DNA from: Pseudomonas muyukensis
GTDB lineage: Bacteria; Pseudomonadota; Gammaproteobacteria; Pseudomonadales; Pseudomonadaceae
Assembly: GCF_019139535.1 (NCBI RefSeq)
Contig: NZ_CP077073.1
Span: 1,125,001 to 1,189,000, forward strand
Reading direction: 5' to 3'
Length of the DNA stretch: 64,000 nt
The position numbers and the translations under genes are program-made. The notes under the pieces are model-generated. The model saw only the letters and a program-made list of their open reading frames with translations, was not told the DNA's origin and ran no database searches. Of this stretch, positions 37,833 through 45,710 are shown one piece after another; position 1 is the stretch's first letter; each line of letters opens with the position of its first letter.

Positions 37833-39260
37833 CTACGACTCGACGTGATGTTCCGGACGACGGGCGCGCCTTCCGTCTGTCGGCGCCAGTTGCAGGAAGA
37901 TCGCCGCCGCCAGCATGGCCATTACGCCGATGGTGACGAAGGTCAGCTGGAACGCCCCCAGGGTGCTTTCTACGCCTTCGGCGCTGCCGGCGGCGGTGAA
38001 ACCCCCGAGTAGTGCGCCGGCGCAGGCCACGCCCAGGCTCAGCGACAGTTGCGCGACCACCGACAGCAGGCTGTTGCCGCTGCTGGCGCTGGCGTCGTCC
38101 AGGTCGATCAGGGTCACGGTGTTCATCGCCGTGAACTGCATCGAGTTCACCGCCCCCAGTAGCGCCAATTGCACCAGCAGCACGGCATAGGGCGTCTGCC
38201 CGTCGACCAGGCCCAGGCTGGCCAGCAGGATGCCCAGCAGCAGGGTGTTGCCGGTGAGCACGATGCGGTAGCCCAGGCGCTCGATCAGCGGCCTGGCCAC
38301 CGACTTGGCAAGCATCGCCGCCGCCGCCAGCGGGATCATGCTCATGCCGGCCTGGGCCGGCGAGTAACCCAGCGCCACCTGCAGCAGCAACGGCACCAGG
38401 AACGGCAGCGCGCCGCTGCCCAGGCGCGCGAACAGGTTGCCGAGAATGCCGATGGCGAAGGTGCGCACGCGAAACAGCTGCGGCGAGAACAGCGGCTCCG
38501 GGTCACGCCCGGCGCGCAGCCAGTAGGCGGCCAGGCAGGCCATGCCGGCGAACAGCAACAGCATCACCCGCAGGTGCGGCAGGTGCAGTTCGCCCAGGCC
38601 CTCCATGGCGATGGTGATCAGCACCATCGCCGCGCCGAACAGCAGGAAGCCGGGGGTATCGAAACGGGTGCGCTCGCTGCCGCGCAGGTCGGGGATGAAC
38701 TTCCACACCGCGTAGCAGCCCAGGGCGCCCACCGGCAGGTTGAGCAGGAAGATCCAGTGCCAGGTGAGGATCTCCACCAGCCAGCCGCCCAGGGTCGGGC
38801 CGAGCAACGGGCCGAGCAGGCCGGGGATGGTGATGAAGCTCATGATCCGAACCAGTTCGCTGCGCGGGTAGGCGCGCAACACCACCAGGCGCCCGACCGG
38901 CAGCATCAGCGCGCCGCCCAGGCCTTGCACCACCCGGGCGAAGATCAGGAAACCGAGGCTGTTGGCCATGGCGCACAGCAGCGAGCCGAAGCTGAACAGC
39001 AGGATGGCGCAAAAGAAGATGCGCTTGGTGCCGAAGCGGTCGGCGATCCAGCCCGAGGCCGGGATCAGCAGGGCCACGGTGAGCATGTAGGCGATGATCA
39101 CCCCCTGCATGCGCAGCGGGTCCTCGGCCAGCGAGCGCGCCATGGCCGGCAGCGCGGTGTTGAGGATGGTGCCGTCCAGCGACTGCATGAAGAAGGCGAT
39201 GGCCACCACCCAGGGGATCCAGCGGGCGGTGACGGGGTCCAGCGGGGGGCGTTCGGGCAT
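37833..39260 (-). CDS. mdtD: MFS multidrug efflux transporter, DHA2 (MdtD-like)
   Basis: The 475-aa protein has about 14 helices, as in the DHA2 drug:proton antiporters. WIPWVVAIAFFMQSLDGTILNTALPAMARSL is helix 1, with the family LDxTIxNxALP motif D1; WIADRFGTKRIFF is motif A; GLLGPLLGPTLGGWLVE is the antiporter motif C. The sequence is nearest to MdtD, a poorly characterised transporter, but no mdtABC genes are adjacent. ATG 39260 is preceded by GGAAGAGC. A REP pair lies just upstream, and dbpA follows within a few bases. Confidence 0.9.
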   Translation of the reverse strand: MPERPPLDPVTARWIPWVVAIAFFMQSLDGTILNTALPAMARSLAEDPLRMQGVIIAYMLTVALLIPASGWIADRFGTKRIFFCAILLFSFGSLLCAMANSLGFLIFARVVQGLGGALMLPVGRLVVLRAYPRSELVRIMSFITIPGLLGPLLGPTLGGWLVEILTWHWIFLLNLPVGALGCYAVWKFIPDLRGSERTRFDTPGFLLFGAAMVLITIAMEGLGELHLPHLRVMLLLFAGMACLAAYWLRAGRDPEPLFSPQLFRVRTFAIGILGNLFARLGSGALPFLVPLLLQVALGYSPAQAGMSMIPLAAAAMLAKSVARPLIERLGYRIVLTGNTLLLGILLASLGLVDGQTPYAVLLVQLALLGAVNSMQFTAMNTVTLIDLDDASASSGNSLLSVVAQLSLSLGVACAGALLGGFTAAGSAEGVESTLGAFQLTFVTIGVMAMLAAAIFLQLAPTDGRRARRPEHHVES

Positions 39261-39279
39261 GGCTTGCTCTTCCGTCAGT

Positions 39280-39362
39280 GCCGGCCCTATCGCGGCTAAA
39301 GCCGCTCCTACAGGGATCGCATACCCCCTGTAGGAGCGGCTTTAGCCGCGATAGGGCCGGCA
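39280..39362. repeat. REP pair, perfect inverted repeat around CTACAGGG...CCCTGTAG
   Basis: TGCCGGCCCTATCGCGGCTAAAGCCGCTCCTAC and its exact reverse complement surround a 17-base centre. Between the pmbA-like gene end and mdtD, both minus strand. Confidence 0.88.
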
Positions 39363-39369
39363 AGGCCAA

Positions 39370-40698
39370 TTACAAAGTCAGGGTCAGCCCTTTGACCAGC
39401 GCCCCCGGCAGATGGCTCGACCCGGTGCTGCGCTCGCTGTAGGTGCTGCTCGACAGGATCATCTCGCGCTCCTGGGTCAGGTCCTCCAGCTGGCTGCCCA
39501 GCAGGCTGTACAGGCTGTCGTCGAAGCGCATGGTGCTCACCGGCCCCTGGATCTGCCCGTTCTCCACCCAGAAGGTGGCGAAGCGGGTCAGGCCGGTCAT
39601 GCGTGCCGCTGGCAGGTCCGAGTAATTCAGGTACCAGAGGTTGCTGATGTACAACCCGGTGCCCAGGCGCTCTAGGATTTGCCTGCTGGCCAGGTTGCCC
39701 GGCGCCAGGCTCAGCGCGCAGGGCGATTCGTAGCTGTCGGCGCCATTGGCCTGCAGGGCGAATTCGGCGGCGCTGCGGGCGCTGACCAGACGCTCCCGCG
39801 CCTGGCCCTCGCCAATCAGCAGCAAGTCGCGGCGCGGCGAGCCTTCGTCGGAGAACGCCGGGCTCAGCGAGCCGCTGACCTGTTCGCTGAAACTCACCAG
39901 CGGGCTCAGCCGCGCATCGCCGTTGTAAAGGCGCTGCAGCGGGCTGTTGCCGGTGGCCAGGGCCTGGCCCGAGAAACCGCCCCAGCCGAGCATGCCGGCG
40001 ATCTCGTCCATCGCCGCCGGGGCCAGGTAGGCGCGGTAGCTACCGGGCTTGAGGGTGATCGCCGGGCGGCCGAGATGCGCAAGCTGCTCGCGGGCCTGGC
40101 GCAGGCGCGCGACGAAGGCCTCGGCGCTCCAGTGCTGGCCGGCATAGTTGGCTTTGACCGCCTCGCCATTGCCATGGAACAGGCTCCAGTCGATGTTGAA
40201 GCTGTTGGCCTGGTGCCAGCCGAAGGCACCGTAGGAACTGGCGAAACCCCGGCAGATGGGGCCGGCGGCATAGATGCCGACCAGGTCCAGGTCGCCGGCT
40301 TCGCGCGCGATCAAGGCCAGCACCTCGTCCAGCTCAGGCAGCGTCGGCTGCAGCAGGCTGTGGCTGTGCCAGGCGCTTTCGTCGAGGCTCAGGTAGGGGT
40401 CGAGCGGCAGCAGCGCCAGGGTCTGGCGCAGTTGCTCGAGGCCCTCTTGCAGGCGCTGGCGGTCGAGCCCGGCATCGTCGCCCAGGGTGATGTGCTGCTC
40501 GGCCTGGCGGCCTTCGCGAACCAGCCGCAGCTGTACGCTGGCCTGGCTGACCAGCCCGGCCTGGCGCACCTTGGCGTGGTTAAGGCGCACGAACTGCGAG
40601 TGCTCGGCGCTGTAGCCGAGGGTGAACTGCTCATCTGCCGCCACGGCGCCGCGCAGGGCGCCGAGCAGGTCTTCGAAACGTTGTTGATAAGTGCTCAT
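39370..40698 (-). CDS. TldE/PmbA-like protease subunit (second paralogue type)
   Basis: The 442-aa protein belongs to the U62 TldD/PmbA fold: an N-terminal beta-rich domain (FEDLLGALRGAVAADEQFTLGYS), central SYGAFGWHQANSFNIDWSLFHG, and a C-terminal domain with ALSLAPGNLASRQILERLGTGLYISNLWYLNYSDLPAARMTGLTRFATFWVENGQIQGPV. The TldD subunit's HExxxH motif is absent, as expected for the TldE-like partner. Overlap with the upstream gene is the four-base ATGA, so the two are co-translated. Such heterodimers trim peptides and help mature modified peptides in some species; no precursor gene is visible nearby. Confidence 0.87.
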   Translation of the reverse strand: MSTYQQRFEDLLGALRGAVAADEQFTLGYSAEHSQFVRLNHAKVRQAGLVSQASVQLRLVREGRQAEQHITLGDDAGLDRQRLQEGLEQLRQTLALLPLDPYLSLDESAWHSHSLLQPTLPELDEVLALIAREAGDLDLVGIYAAGPICRGFASSYGAFGWHQANSFNIDWSLFHGNGEAVKANYAGQHWSAEAFVARLRQAREQLAHLGRPAITLKPGSYRAYLAPAAMDEIAGMLGWGGFSGQALATGNSPLQRLYNGDARLSPLVSFSEQVSGSLSPAFSDEGSPRRDLLLIGEGQARERLVSARSAAEFALQANGADSYESPCALSLAPGNLASRQILERLGTGLYISNLWYLNYSDLPAARMTGLTRFATFWVENGQIQGPVSTMRFDDSLYSLLGSQLEDLTQEREMILSSSTYSERSTGSSHLPGALVKGLTLTL

Positions 40699-42140
40699 CA
40701 GGCGTCTCCCCCGAATACGTCGATCTGGCGGAACACGCAGGCCGGCGAGGCATGACCGACCCGCACCACCTGGTTGGGTTCGCCCTTGCCGCAGTTGGGT
40801 GTGCCGAGCACCTGGAAGGTGCTGCGATCACCGACCGCCGACAGGTTGCGCCAGAAGTCGGCGGAGATGCCGCGGTAATTCGGGTTCTTGACGATGCCCT
40901 TGAGCTCGCCGTTTTCGATCAGTTGACCCCACTCGCAACCGAACTGGAACTTGTTGCGCGCGTCGTCGATGGACCAGGAGCGGTTGGTGCGCATGAGGAT
41001 GCCGTGTTCGATACCGCCGATCAGTTGCGCAAGCGACTGGTCGCCCGGCTCGATGTTGAGGTTGGCCATGCGGTCGATCGGCGCGCGGTTCCAGCTGCAG
41101 GCGCGGCTGTTGGCGACGCCGTCCAGGCCCGAACGCAGTTGCGAGAGGGCGCCACCCAGGGGGCGCACCAGCAGGCCATCACGGATCAGGAACTGCTTGC
41201 TGGCCGGGGTGCCGTCGTCGTCGAAGCTGTAGCTGGCCAGCTCCTCGTGGATGGTCGGGTCGAAGGTCACGTTGAGCAGTTTCGAGCCGTATTGCAGGTG
41301 GCCGAAGTCGCTGGCTTTGACGAAGCTGGTGCCGGCGTAGTTGCGCTCGTCGCCGAGAATGCGGTCCATTTCCAGCGGATGGCCGATGGATTCGTGGATC
41401 TGCAGCATCATCTGGTCGGGCATCAGCAGCAGGTCGCGCTTACCGCCCGGGGTGTTCGGTGCCAGCAGCAGTTGCAAGGCCTCGTCAGCCACGCGTCGGG
41501 CCGCGCCGACCAGGCCGCAGCGCTCGATTACCTCGAAACCACCCTGCTGGCCGAAGTTGTCGCGGCCCAGGGTACGGCTCTGGCTGTCCTGGCCATTGCT
41601 GGCGGTGACGCCCAGGCCTGGGTAGACGAAGCGCTGGGCATGGCGCAGCTCGGCGCCGGCGGAGTTCAGGTAGGTCTGCTCGACCAGGCTGATACCCAGG
41701 CTGGCCTGCCAGTCCACCAGGCGGCTGTCCTTGGGCACGCTGGCCGATTCGGCGGCGAGCAGCTCAAGGCAGTCGGCGAGGTTGGGCAGGGCTTGCTCGA
41801 AGTTGGGCGAGACATGGTCGTGGCGCGCGCTCGGCGCGGGCTGGCCGCTGAGGTCGAGCAGGCTGTGGGCCTTGATCTGCCGGGCCAGTGCCTCGGCCTG
41901 TTGCAAGGCCCTTTGCAGGCCGCCCTGCGACAGGTCGGCGGTGGCCGCGTAGGCCTCGACGCCCGCGACCCGCACGGTGAGCATGGCGCCCTCGTCGCGG
42001 CTGAAGTACGGCGGTTCGGCGACGTTGCGCCGAACCGACAGGGACTGGTGCGATTGCTTCACATGGCGAAGCGAGAACACTTCGGCCGTGCTGCGCAGCG
42101 CGGCGAAGCGCTGGCGCAGCAGGGCGCTGGAATCGAACAT
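40698..42140 (-). CDS. TldD-like zinc protease subunit
   Basis: Start set at ATG 42140 behind a GGAGG site, giving 480 residues. The catalytic motif HESIGH (His249, Glu250, His254) is intact. Other family landmarks are QMMLQIHESIGHPLEMDRILGDERNYAGTSFV, DDDGTPASKQFLIRDGLLVRPLGG, RACSWNRAPIDRMANLNIEPGD, and a C-terminal TPNCGKGEPNQVVRVGHASPACVFR. The N-terminal region (QSLSVRRNVAEPPYFSRDEGAMLTVRV) is also family-like. It overlaps the TldE-like gene by ATGA and starts 32 bp after the stop codon of the acyl-CoA dehydrogenase gene, which may be part of the same transcript. Confidence 0.9.
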   Translation of the reverse strand: MFDSSALLRQRFAALRSTAEVFSLRHVKQSHQSLSVRRNVAEPPYFSRDEGAMLTVRVAGVEAYAATADLSQGGLQRALQQAEALARQIKAHSLLDLSGQPAPSARHDHVSPNFEQALPNLADCLELLAAESASVPKDSRLVDWQASLGISLVEQTYLNSAGAELRHAQRFVYPGLGVTASNGQDSQSRTLGRDNFGQQGGFEVIERCGLVGAARRVADEALQLLLAPNTPGGKRDLLLMPDQMMLQIHESIGHPLEMDRILGDERNYAGTSFVKASDFGHLQYGSKLLNVTFDPTIHEELASYSFDDDGTPASKQFLIRDGLLVRPLGGALSQLRSGLDGVANSRACSWNRAPIDRMANLNIEPGDQSLAQLIGGIEHGILMRTNRSWSIDDARNKFQFGCEWGQLIENGELKGIVKNPNYRGISADFWRNLSAVGDRSTFQVLGTPNCGKGEPNQVVRVGHASPACVFRQIDVFGGDA

Positions 42141-42171
42141 GCGGGAACCTCCGTGTGCGCGGTGGCTCCCC

Positions 42172-43968
42172 CTAGAACCACCCCTCTTGCATTGCGAGGC
42201 AAGTGTCGTCGCGGGCCTCGAGCAACGCGAGGTCATTATGGCAGCCCGGCACCTCCCAGGTGAGGAAATAACGCGCGGCCTGCAGCTTGCCCTGGTAGAA
42301 GTCGCGGTCGCTGCCCTTGAGCAGGCCAACTTCGGCATGGATGGCCTGTTCCAGCCAACGCCAGCCGATCACGCAGTGGCCGAACACCCTCAGGTACAGC
42401 GCCGAGTTGGCCAGGGCGCCGGCGACCTTGCCCTGGGCCAGGTCGCCGAGCAGGGCCAGGGTCACGCCTTGCAGGCGGTTGACCAGTTGTTCCAGCGGCT
42501 GGCGCAGCGGGTCGAGGCTGGGGTGGTGGCTGGCGCGCTCGGCGGTGGAAGCAATCAGGCGGATCAGCTGCTTGAGGCCGGCACCGTTGTTCTGCGCCAG
42601 CTTGCGGCCCAGCAGGTCGAGGGACTGAATGCCCTCGGTACCTTCGTGGATCGGGTTGAGGCGATTGTCGCGGTAGTACTGCTCGACCGGGTATTCACGG
42701 GTGTAGCCGTGGCCGCCGAGGATCTGGATCGCCAGTTCGTTGGCCTTCAGGCAGTAGGCCGAGGGCCAGGACTTGACGATGGGGGTGAGCAGGTCGAGCA
42801 GCTCCTGGGCCTGGCGACGGGCGTCGGCATCCGTCGCGGTGTGGGTGTCGTCGAACAGCCGGGCGGCGTACAAGCCAAGGTCGAAGGCGCCTTCGACATA
42901 GGCCTTCTGCGCCAGCAGCATGCGTTTGACGTCGCTGTGTTCGATGATCGGCACTGCCGGGCTGTGCGGGTCCTTGTTGTCCGGCAGGCGCCCTTGTGGG
43001 CGCTGGCGGGCGTAGTCCAGCGAATACAGGTAGCCGGCATAGCCGAGCATCACCGCGCCCATGCCGACGCCGATGCGCGCCTCGTTCATCATCTGGAACA
43101 TGCAGGCCAGGCCCTGGTGCGGCTGGCCGACCAGGTAGCCCACGCACTGGCCATTGTCGCCGAAGTTCAGCGCGGTGGAGGTGGTGCCGCGCCAGCCCAT
43201 CTTGTGGAACAGCCCGGCCAGCACCACGTCGTTGCGCGGGCCCAGGCTGGCGTCGGCGTTGACCAGGTACTTGGGCACGATGAACAGCGAGATGCCCTTC
43301 ACCCCGGGCGGTGCGTCCGGCAGTTTGGCCAGGACCATGTGCACGATGTTCTCGGACAACGCGTGGTCGCCGCCGGAGATGAAGATCTTGTTGCCCTTGA
43401 GCCGGTAGCTGCCGTCGCCTGCGGGTTCGGCGCGGGTGCGGATATCGGCCAGCGACGAGCCGGCATGGGGCTCGGTCAGGGCCATGGTGCCGTAATAGCG
43501 GCCTTCGATCATCGGCTGCAGGAACAGCCGCTTCTGCTCGTCGCTGCCGAAGCTTTCGATCAGGTTGGCCGCGCCCATGGTCAGGAACGGGTAGGCCGTG
43601 GTGCCGGCGTTGGCGGCCTGGAAGTGGGCGAAGCAGGCCTGCGATACCAGGCTGGGCAACTGCATGCCGCCGACTTCGAAGTCGCGGTTGGCGTTGAGGA
43701 AGCCAGCTTCGAGGAAGGCATCCACCGCAGGTTTCACTTCCGGGATCAGCTCGGCGCGGCCGTCCACGTAGCGCGGCTCGTTTTCGTCGGCCTTGCGGTT
43801 GTGCGGGGCGAAGTATTTTTCGGCGATGGTGCGGGCGGTGGCCAGTGCCGCGTCGAAGGTCTCGCGGCTGTGCTCGGCGAAGCGCGGGCGCTGGGTCAGG
43901 GCCTCGGCGTCGAGGACTTCGTAGAGTTCGAAGGCGAGGTTGCGGGGGCTGAGCAGGGTCTCGGGCAT
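42172..43968 (-). CDS. Acyl-CoA dehydrogenase (C-terminal extended type)
   Basis: The 598-aa protein is longer than classical acyl-CoA dehydrogenases because of a C-terminal extension. TMALTEPHAGSSLADI and NKIFISGGDH are the FAD and substrate region, YCLKANELAIQILGGHGYTREYPVEQYYRDNRLNPIHEGTEGIQSLDLLGRKL is the C-terminal signature, and Glu in IHEGTE is at the usual catalytic-base position. The family includes enzymes acting on methylmercaptopropionyl-CoA or fatty acyl-CoA, and the substrate is not decided by sequence. No other beta-oxidation gene adjoins it. The TldD-like gene follows 32 bp after its stop. Confidence 0.9.
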   Translation of the reverse strand: MPETLLSPRNLAFELYEVLDAEALTQRPRFAEHSRETFDAALATARTIAEKYFAPHNRKADENEPRYVDGRAELIPEVKPAVDAFLEAGFLNANRDFEVGGMQLPSLVSQACFAHFQAANAGTTAYPFLTMGAANLIESFGSDEQKRLFLQPMIEGRYYGTMALTEPHAGSSLADIRTRAEPAGDGSYRLKGNKIFISGGDHALSENIVHMVLAKLPDAPPGVKGISLFIVPKYLVNADASLGPRNDVVLAGLFHKMGWRGTTSTALNFGDNGQCVGYLVGQPHQGLACMFQMMNEARIGVGMGAVMLGYAGYLYSLDYARQRPQGRLPDNKDPHSPAVPIIEHSDVKRMLLAQKAYVEGAFDLGLYAARLFDDTHTATDADARRQAQELLDLLTPIVKSWPSAYCLKANELAIQILGGHGYTREYPVEQYYRDNRLNPIHEGTEGIQSLDLLGRKLAQNNGAGLKQLIRLIASTAERASHHPSLDPLRQPLEQLVNRLQGVTLALLGDLAQGKVAGALANSALYLRVFGHCVIGWRWLEQAIHAEVGLLKGSDRDFYQGKLQAARYFLTWEVPGCHNDLALLEARDDTCLAMQEGWF

Positions 43969-44170
43969 GGGGGGCGGTCCTGAGGCGGGATACTGCGAGT
44001 CTAGGGGGTTGTGAGGGATAAGAGGAGGTTAATAGGTTTGGGTGATAGGGCTGTAAAAGCTGCAATGAAAACCTAGTGGTCTGGTGCCCGTGATAACAGC
44101 CCTAATAGGAGAAATTTCCTACAACTTTTTCGGAGGCCCTCATAGGGCATCGTCGAGCGGCATAATGTAA

Positions 44171-44887
44171 ATGTCAGTCTTTTGCACGGACGGATTGGCA
44201 ATGGAAGACTTGGTTCGCTGGTCAAAGGTAAAGAAAGAACAACTATGCAGAGTCGAAGATCCTTTTTTTTCGACATCTATAATTAGAGAATACTTGAAAA
44301 GCATGGGGTATGCGCAAAAGATATATGGTGTGAGTGACCTCCTAGGAGAGTGTGGGTTGTATGGTTCGATTGATCTGGATGGCGTTCAAGTTGATAGGGT
44401 GCTAAGTCGGGTTGCTTCAGGTGAGTGGATGCTCATTCGGAATGAAGCTTTCAAACCGATAGATCTTGAGAAGTGTTGGTACGCAAAGATGTGTAACAAT
44501 AGTTTCGATAGTGACTGGTTGCTTAACACGTTGTCAGCAACGATGGGGTCGGGGAAATGGAAAATAGTAGATATACGAGTTAATAAGCTTTCTTCCGGCG
44601 CTGCTTTTGTTGCGAACTTTTTGGTGTCGAGAGGGGATGAGGGAAGAGTTTTCTTATCCTCAGGGAAAGATTTTGCAAACACGACAAGAACAGTAACTCA
44701 GAGATGGGTGCCGCTTGGGAGTGAGGAGCGCGACTTTGCGTCGTCCTCTGCAGTTCATAGATATGGGAAGGAGCATAAGATTACGCAAATTTATGTGGAA
44801 GCTGACGATGCTTGGGATATTTCGGGATTTTCATGGCATTGGCGGCCAGTCGTCGCAGATGAGGAATACGAACTCAAAGACAAGTGA
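44171..44887 (+). CDS. Soluble protein of unknown function, first gene of a coupled pair (AT-rich), 238 aa
   Basis: Start uncertain: ATG 44171 lacks a ribosome site, and ATG 44201 (MEDLVRWSKVKKEQLCRVED) gives 228 residues and is perhaps better. No signal peptide or membrane helix is seen. The N-terminal half is mixed and charged; the C-terminal part is richer in beta and aromatic residues (WKIVDIRVNKLSSGAAFVANFL, RYGKEHKITQIYVEADDAWDISGFSWHWRP). I do not recognise a family. Base composition differs from the chromosome, so recent transfer is likely. The stop overlaps the start of a membrane protein gene (TGATG). The arrangement suggests a toxin and a membrane immunity partner, or another two-gene module. 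Confidence 0.72.
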   Translation: MSVFCTDGLAMEDLVRWSKVKKEQLCRVEDPFFSTSIIREYLKSMGYAQKIYGVSDLLGECGLYGSIDLDGVQVDRVLSRVASGEWMLIRNEAFKPIDLEKCWYAKMCNNSFDSDWLLNTLSATMGSGKWKIVDIRVNKLSSGAAFVANFLVSRGDEGRVFLSSGKDFANTTRTVTQRWVPLGSEERDFASSSAVHRYGKEHKITQIYVEADDAWDISGFSWHWRPVVADEEYELKDK

Positions 44888-45306
44888 TGTGGAGTCCAAA
44901 ATTGAAGCGTTCAGTTGAGTTGTTTTGGGCGGGGATGGATGCCTTTTACATCTTTTTCGTTGTGTTTAGTAGTTTCAATAGAGGTGTGATCCCCTTCGTG
45001 AGCGACTTCAGATCCGCCCTTGAAAACATGGAGCATTGGGGGGGAGGGCTTGAGTTTATGGTGTGGATGGGGCTTGTTGCCCAGATTTCACTTATAGCTA
45101 GTAGTTTATTGCTTTTCCTCGGCAGGGTTTTGGGAGTTTACCTGGCAGCCATTCAGCTTCCTTTCAGAGTCTTCTTTGTAATTCCGTCCTTTGCGTTGAT
45201 TTTGCTCTTGCCTGATGTCGGTACATGGGTTTGGTTGAGCTTGATCACTGCCTCTGAATTGGCCAAATCTTGGAGCCTTTGGTGGCTGTGGAGAAGGCGT
45301 GGGTGA
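44887..45306 (+). CDS. Small membrane protein, second gene of the coupled pair, 139 aa
   Basis: ATG 44887 overlaps the previous stop (TGATG); GTG 44884 is an alternative. The protein has about four hydrophobic segments: FWAGMDAFYIFFVVFSSF (13-30), FMVWMGLVAQISLIASSLLLF (56-76), VYLAAIQLPFRVFFVIPSFA and on to LILLLP (82-107), and VWLSLITASELAKSW (114-128). It ends with a basic WRRRG. I do not recognise a family. Membrane-embedded proteins coupled behind a soluble partner include immunity proteins for pore-forming bacteriocins, so that role is a guess, not an identification. Confidence 0.72.
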   Translation: MWSPKLKRSVELFWAGMDAFYIFFVVFSSFNRGVIPFVSDFRSALENMEHWGGGLEFMVWMGLVAQISLIASSLLLFLGRVLGVYLAAIQLPFRVFFVIPSFALILLLPDVGTWVWLSLITASELAKSWSLWWLWRRRG

Positions 45307-45389
45307 AAGTAGAAAGGATGGGGGTACGAGAGGGCCGCGATCACGGCCATGAAACCCGAAAACGATTGAAAGGGGGACTGTTTGTACAT

Positions 45390-45545
45390 TTATCGATAAT
45401 GGGCTCTGAGCTTGCCTTTAGCGGTACGGAATACTTTGGCCTCAGCCGGATTGTCGGCGAGTATCTGGGCTAGCTGTCGAATGCGCTGAGCAGATTCTAT
45501 ACACGGTTTATCAGTCTTTGGCGTGTTGGGGGCTTTTGTAGCCAT
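45390..45545 (-). CDS. Small orphan protein, 51 aa
   Basis: ATG 45545 is preceded by GGAGGT at the right spacing, a strong ribosome site, and the frame ends at TAA. MATKAPNTPKTDKPCIESAQRIRQLAQILADNPAEAKVFRTAKGKLRAHYR is basic, with one predicted helix (about residues 17-32) and a positively charged tail. It resembles small nucleic-acid-binding or phage-type proteins only in composition. The good ribosome site is the main argument that it is a real gene. Confidence 0.55.
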   Translation of the reverse strand: MATKAPNTPKTDKPCIESAQRIRQLAQILADNPAEAKVFRTAKGKLRAHYR

Positions 45546-45669
45546 CCCGACCTCCAATGGGGCGCGCAGGTTTAAGATCATGGTGAAGCTCAAGAAGCGA
45601 TCGTTGGGTTTGCCAGTGTAACGATCCATGCAGGTGCCTGCCCTGACACGCCCTCAAGACATCACCCAT

Positions 45670-45698
45670 AAAAAAGGAGAGCCGAAGCTCTCCTTTTT
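45670..45698 (-). terminator. Rho-independent terminator of putA
   Basis: GGAGAGC and GCTCTCC form the stem around CGAA, with a T-run on the minus strand. It starts 12 bp past the putA stop. Confidence 0.92.
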
Positions 45699-45710
45699 CA
45701 TCCCATGGCC

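Larger units (their letters stand above)
43969..45640. other. AT-rich accessory island
   Basis: Between the acyl-CoA dehydrogenase gene and putA, base composition drops sharply: of the 60 bases from 44221, 21 are G or C, against a clear majority on both sides. It contains the coupled pair at 44171-45306, the 51-aa gene at 45390-45545, and no REP elements, IS ends, tRNA or integrase. The 202 bp before the first gene hold no further open frame that I would call. Confidence 0.75.

Noticed and set aside
39370..45640. A ribosomally made peptide (RiPP) precursor near the TldD/TldE-like pair
   Set aside because: The only small gene nearby is the basic 51-aa protein at 45390-45545, which lacks a leader-core pattern and is 3.3 kb away across other genes.
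43969..45640. A prophage or integrative element
   Set aside because: No integrase, phage structural gene, direct-repeat ends or tRNA target was found. The island is only about 1.6 kb.
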